Source: Acorus gramineus (Eukaryota; Streptophyta; Magnoliopsida; Acorales; Acoraceae). Taken from it: DNA of 64,000 bases. Under the pieces are notes generated by a model. That model was given only the letters and a program-made list of their open reading frames with translations, did no database searches and had not been told where the DNA came from. The DNA lies in the NCBI GenBank assembly GCA_030737835.1, contig CM060854.1, positions 7,326,860 to 7,390,859 on the forward strand, given 5' to 3'. Position 1 is the first letter of the stretch. Each line of letters opens with the position of its first letter. Both the position numbers and the translations under genes were made by a program. Positions 63,273-64,000 of this stretch are shown here, piece by piece.

Positions 63273-64000
63273 AATAATTTATTATGTTGATCTTTTCCCA
63301 TGTTTTAATAGTAATAATAATGTTCTTTTTCCCAAAAAAAAAAAAAATGTTAGTTTCCATGAAGTGTCAACAACTGACAATTGAGATATATGGTGTGCCT
63401 TGACGAAATATAAAAAGTATGATATCAATGTCATCATCATTAATAATGTTGAACTATATTTCAGTGTGCAAATTGAGTGGGGTGGGATTTCAGGCCTAGG
63501 AACCATTTTTGACTTATAAAATTGGATTTTATAACCCCCCCCCCCCCTCAAATTTTTTTTTTCTCGAACGGTTAAATTTTAATATAGGAAGAAGTTTGGA
63601 CATCAGATTTTGGAAAGGGGTCTTATCATTAAAACTTATATTGCTTAGCCAAAATTAGCTTCAATAACAATAATTTTAATTAGATATTGTTTTTTTTTCC
63701 CTTTGATCTCTCATAGAGGTGAGAATTTCTAGTGCCATAGTTTCTCATCTTTAAAGATGGAGAAGTGAAGATGCATCACCACTTTCCATTTTGGGAGGTC
63801 AGCCTGATATTCCTCTCGTGGGAGTTAGCCCTTAGTAGGCTTGATTTGTTGGTCTTGAGCTTTGAAGTTATACTCATCTTTGTGGGCCCTTTTTACCAAA
63901 AAAAAAGGAAGAAAGAAATGTTGACGCTTAATTTCGAATTGAATTAACTCATTTTTAGTACGTGTAAGAAAAAATTTAACGAGGTATATTTGAATATAAT
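63273..64000. other. Downstream of the TFIIIC gene, unassigned
   Basis: Contains the likely 3' untranslated region, a C-run at 63535-63547 and AT-rich DNA. No gene or element recognised up to the window edge. Confidence 0.4.

Noticed and set aside
1-64000. CRISPR arrays, rRNA genes and intact tRNA genes
   Set aside because: None seen on either strand; a plant nuclear window is not expected to have CRISPR.

Overview
This is a nuclear window from a flowering plant. It is AT-rich, has GT-AG introns, three plant-type host genes and dense small DNA transposons. I cannot fix the lineage from the sequence. Three host genes are supported: a jasmonate-oxygenase-type 2-oxoglutarate dioxygenase (17611-21900, +, 3 exons, 353 aa), an Alfin-like PHD-finger chromatin reader (50276-34973, -, 5 exons, 241 aa) and the TFIIIC subunit-4/delta-type WD40 plus zinc-finger protein (54145-63272, +, 14 exons, 853 aa).

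Layout. 243-17267 is a head-to-tail array of three units of 4.7, 6.3 and 6.0 kb, each containing the same nested transposons; it stops about 340 bp before the dioxygenase start codon. Insertions shared by units 2 and 3 but absent from unit 1, plus one private to unit 2, allow the array history to be ordered. 22-34.9 kb is gene-poor and holds datable insertions with intact target-site duplications: two hAT elements with 8-bp duplications, a 1.37-kb TRIM-type LTR element, a Mutator-like element nested in another repeat, two SINE-like retroposons, a Harbinger-type MITE and a LINE remnant.

34.9-50.3 kb is the Alfin-like gene, with a 14.3-kb intron 3. That intron contains the most striking object in the window: a 5593-bp hAT transposon with perfect 8-bp target-site duplication, carrying a decayed hAT transposase on one strand and an open 397-codon gene on the other. 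The second protein resembles the 'putative plant transposon protein' domain. Between the two convergent genes lies an array of CGTTCGAACG-like palindromes. A 671-bp non-autonomous element with similar ends sits 4 kb away in the same intron.

50.3-54.1 kb is the spacer between the divergent Alfin-like and TFIIIC genes, with GA tracts, two Mutator-like foldback elements and a degenerate short repeat. The three host genes are not an obvious pathway: one inactivates a hormone, one reads histone marks and one serves RNA polymerase III transcription. The common theme is heavy remodelling of introns and promoters by class II elements. All coordinates and splice sites were read by eye; no database search was run.
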